Shown: positions 37,757 to 39,525 of the stretch, one piece after another
Numbering within the stretch: position 1 is the first letter of the stretch
How the letters are laid out: the number at the start of each line of letters is the position of its first letter
Source of the DNA: a virus
Strand: one strand, 5' to 3'
Length of the DNA stretch: 39,525 nucleotides
IMG/VR virus record: IMGVR_UViG_3300027800_000027
Location: 1 to 39,525 of that record
Made by a program: the position numbers and the translations under genes
The notes under the pieces: model-generated
Databases searched by the model: none
Seen by the model: the letters and a program-made list of their open reading frames with translations, nothing else
What the model was told of the DNA's origin: nothing

Positions 37757-38350
37757 ATGGCTGATTATGTAGAAGTTCCAGATTTCACAACCGGTGATAA
37801 CGTTACGGCTGATAACCTTGACGTTTATCTTAGGGGGAATTTCAAATCTGTTTACGATGCACTGGTGGCTGGGCGACCGATCCGGTTCGATACTACCGCA
37901 AAACACCTTGAGGTATTGCCGGTTACATACGCGAAGTATGTGCTATCTGGGAACCTAACGCTCACAAAAAATGCCTACACGACTGTCAACCAGTGGACTG
38001 CCGAACATGACGCGAATGGCTGGCTTTCCGCGAATACCAATATAACGCCGGGAGCCGGAAAGTATCGAGTATCGGCACAAATCTATTTTTCTGGAATTGA
38101 AAACGGAAAAACATTTTACCCAAATCTTCAGAAGCACAGCGGCGGGGCCGACGCTCTTGTTAGTTATTACTTACAAAGAAATTCTAGCGGCGGAACAGTA
38201 GAGGCATACGGAATCTTGCCACCGGTAATTATTGAACTTGCAGCCGGGGATTATCTTTGGCTAAAGATATATAACGGGAACGCGGTATCGGACTCTGTAA
38301 TGTATGCCTACGCTGACCGCAATTTCCTAAATATAGAAAAGTTATACTGA
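37757..38350 (+). CDS. Probable receptor-binding or tail fibre protein, 197 aa
   Basis: The N-terminus MADYVEVPDFTTGDNVTADN and the following NLDVYLRGNFKSVYDALVAG are typical of phage fibre attachment domains. The C-terminal 130 residues form a jelly-roll-like beta domain of the C1q/TNF type (AGKYRVSAQIYFSGI, LAAGDYLWLKIYNGN). It is likely to bind the host surface. Confidence 0.7.
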   Translation: MADYVEVPDFTTGDNVTADNLDVYLRGNFKSVYDALVAGRPIRFDTTAKHLEVLPVTYAKYVLSGNLTLTKNAYTTVNQWTAEHDANGWLSANTNITPGAGKYRVSAQIYFSGIENGKTFYPNLQKHSGGADALVSYYLQRNSSGGTVEAYGILPPVIIELAAGDYLWLKIYNGNAVSDSVMYAYADRNFLNIEKLY

Positions 38351-38420
38351 TCGCTGTAAAAGCGAAGTAAAAAACGCGTAAACATTTTAGTATTGCGCCA
38401 AAATGGTATATGATTAAAGT
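38351..38420 (+). promoter_or_regulatory. Gap with hairpin and possible weak promoter
   Basis: TCGCT with AGCGA forms a 5-bp hairpin (38350-38364). An A+T-rich stretch follows with TATATG near 38407 as a poor -10. The ribosome site of the next gene is weak. Confidence 0.35.
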
Positions 38421-38846
38421 ATGAAAAGAATTATTGCAACTTCCATAATACTCTTTGCGGTCATTATCGCAGTAGCATTCGATAACAGTATCGGCGGCTT
38501 TGAGTTTTACGGGATCATATACTGCAAATCTGATACGGCTTGCGTACACGAACGAGGCCACGCGCTTGACACTAAACTCGGAATTCCGAGTTTATCCTAT
38601 GAATTCAGACATGCCGTAACGGAATACACCAATAGTGCGTTACTTACCGGGCACAGAACGGAATATTCAGATACTATCATGGTATTTCCGGGCGTCAATC
38701 AGCCCAAGACAATGAACGGGTTTGCTTCACAGATACAAGGCGGTTGGGGTGGTTACACAGAATTGTATGCTACAATCTATGAGATAGCAGACGGTGATAT
38801 TGACAGCATACCGGCAGAACTACAACAGTTTTACAGAGGAGACTAA
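38421..38846 (+). CDS. Small secreted or membrane-anchored HExxH metallopeptidase-like protein, 141 aa
   Basis: Residues 3-20 form a signal peptide or anchor (RIIATSIILFAVIIAVAF). HERGH (43-47), within CVHERGHALD, is a zinc-metallopeptidase HExxH motif, and a distant Glu, as in ELYATIYE (about 113-120), could be the third ligand. Two cysteines (35 and 41) precede it. The size is small for a full protease. It may act on host surface proteins or be a superinfection factor. Its place between two fibre genes is unexpected. Confidence 0.65.
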   Translation: MKRIIATSIILFAVIIAVAFDNSIGGFEFYGIIYCKSDTACVHERGHALDTKLGIPSLSYEFRHAVTEYTNSALLTGHRTEYSDTIMVFPGVNQPKTMNGFASQIQGGWGGYTELYATIYEIADGDIDSIPAELQQFYRGD

Positions 38847-39525
38847 ATGACAGCATCATTTCCAAGTACAGTAAAATCATTTACAGATAAAGTCGATGCA
38901 GTTGATGACGTAATGGCGGCTGATGTCAATTCGGCATATGCTGAAATAACGGCAGTTGAGACTGAATTATTGTCGCTTACTACCATCGGCGCGACCTCGG
39001 CCGCGGTCACAGCGGGAACAGCAACGAATAAGGCTATCACGCCAAAGTCGTTGGCAGATGCTGGGATAACTGCAATATCTGCTGCAAGCACTACTTCTCA
39101 GGGCATCATAGAAATAGCTACTAACGCGGAAGCAATTGCGATGGCTGATACCGAACGAGCCGTTACCCCAGAAAATCTCAAATATGCTTACAAAGTTCCA
39201 ATTATGGGTAACTCAGGTGGCGCAACCATCGCTGGTGGACAGACGAGATATTGTGGGGTGGGCGCAATAAACGCCACAGAATCGTATGTTTATGTCCCTG
39301 TTCCATTCGCGTGCGTAATCCGCAATCTATATGTTTATTCGGACGGTTCTCCTGGCGCAGGGCAAACATACACGGCCACGCTCAGGAAAACGATAGCAAA
39401 CACCGCTATTACCTGCCAAATCGTAGCAGGGTCAAATGCCGCGAACGATACAACACATAGCGTTTCGTTCAACGCCGGGGATAGATGGGCTATTATGATT
39501 GTTTCAAGCGCTACCGCCGTCACAA
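38847..39525 (+). CDS. Tail-fibre-like protein (5' part, continues at base 1)
   Basis: AGAGGAG precedes the ATG. The opening TASFPSTVKSFTDKVDAVDD and the following VMAADVNSAYAEITAVETEL are common in phage fibre-associated proteins. A repeat-like Thr/Ala region (ITPKSLADAG, AVTPENLKYA) follows, of the kind seen in collar or fibre repeats. The coding frame runs off the window and ends at base 235 of the circular unit, 238 residues in all. Confidence 0.78.
   Translation, partial: MTASFPSTVKSFTDKVDAVDDVMAADVNSAYAEITAVETELLSLTTIGATSAAVTAGTATNKAITPKSLADAGITAISAASTTSQGIIEIATNAEAIAMADTERAVTPENLKYAYKVPIMGNSGGATIAGGQTRYCGVGAINATESYVYVPVPFACVIRNLYVYSDGSPGAGQTYTATLRKTIANTAITCQIVAGSNAANDTTHSVSFNAGDRWAIMIVSSATAVT
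39329..39525. repeat. Terminal overlap of a circular assembly (copy 2)
   Basis: This is the same as bases 1-197 apart from A at 39399 (T at 71). The unit genome is bases 1-39328. Confidence 0.85.

Noticed and set aside
1-39525. CRISPR array, diversity-generating retroelement or insertion sequence
   Set aside because: No regularly spaced repeats, reverse transcriptase, template/variable repeat pair or transposase was seen.
1-39525. Prophage integration module
   Set aside because: No integrase, attachment core or CI-like repressor was recognised. The HTH proteins are too different to support lysogeny.

Overview
The window is a complete or nearly complete genome of a tailed double-stranded DNA phage, assembled as a circle and written with a short overlap. 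Bases 1-197 repeat 39329-39525 with one mismatch, so the unit genome is about 39,328 bp. The last gene (from 38847) runs off the right end and finishes at base 235. HK97-type head genes, a tape-measure protein, a tail-tube protein and a frameshifted tail chaperone indicate a siphovirus with a long non-contractile tail. No integrase, excisionase or CI-like repressor was seen, so a lytic lifestyle is likely. The host cannot be named: AGGAGG-like ribosome sites and sigma70-like promoters say only that it is a bacterium. TGA is used as a normal stop codon throughout.

Layout. (1) 272-4754, plus strand: unknown protein, small protein, GH25 endolysin, calcineurin-like phosphoesterase, small winged-helix-like protein and an SGNH/SASA carbohydrate esterase, closed by a terminator at 4771. 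(2) 4926-10343, minus strand: a tightly overlapping set of small accessory genes (zinc-ribbon, SH3-like, ASCH/PUA-like and others) with one larger ssDNA/recombination-associated candidate at 8487. A main promoter lies near 10372-10423 and an internal one at 6157-6185. (3) 10424-10774: a non-coding, hairpin-rich divergent region. (4) 10775-19575, plus strand: DNA modification and replication genes, namely three methyltransferases, a replisome organiser, a Gp37/Gp68 protein, small zinc-ribbon genes, DnaB helicase, VRR-NUC-like nuclease, an HTH protein and SSB. (5) 19579-20380: a tRNA and tRNA-like cluster with its own promoter and terminator. (6) 20474-30596: membrane proteins, ParB-methyltransferase fusion, small and large terminase, portal, Mu F-like head protein, a stray methyltransferase, a structured leader RNA and a protease-capsid fusion. 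(7) 30664-39525: connector, tail tube, tail chaperones, tape measure, tail-tip and fibre proteins, and a small secreted HExxH protein.

The least expected material is RNA. Two leaders on opposite strands (6047-6150 and 12374-12475) share a layout in which two inverted repeats are interleaved (A-B-A'-B'). In both, A begins six bases after the -10 box and B' runs into a U-tract just before the ribosome site of the next gene, which suggests a pseudoknot or attenuator class. A third leader (28676-28824) sits between a strong promoter and the capsid gene and ends in a strong terminator hairpin that has a possible competing pairing. A perfect 21-base element upstream of homologous promoters begins both the left (minus) and right (plus) operons. 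The tRNA cluster holds two ordinary tRNAs (Arg, Thr) together with abnormal ones. The tail chaperone carries a C CCA AAC slippery site directly before its stop codon.
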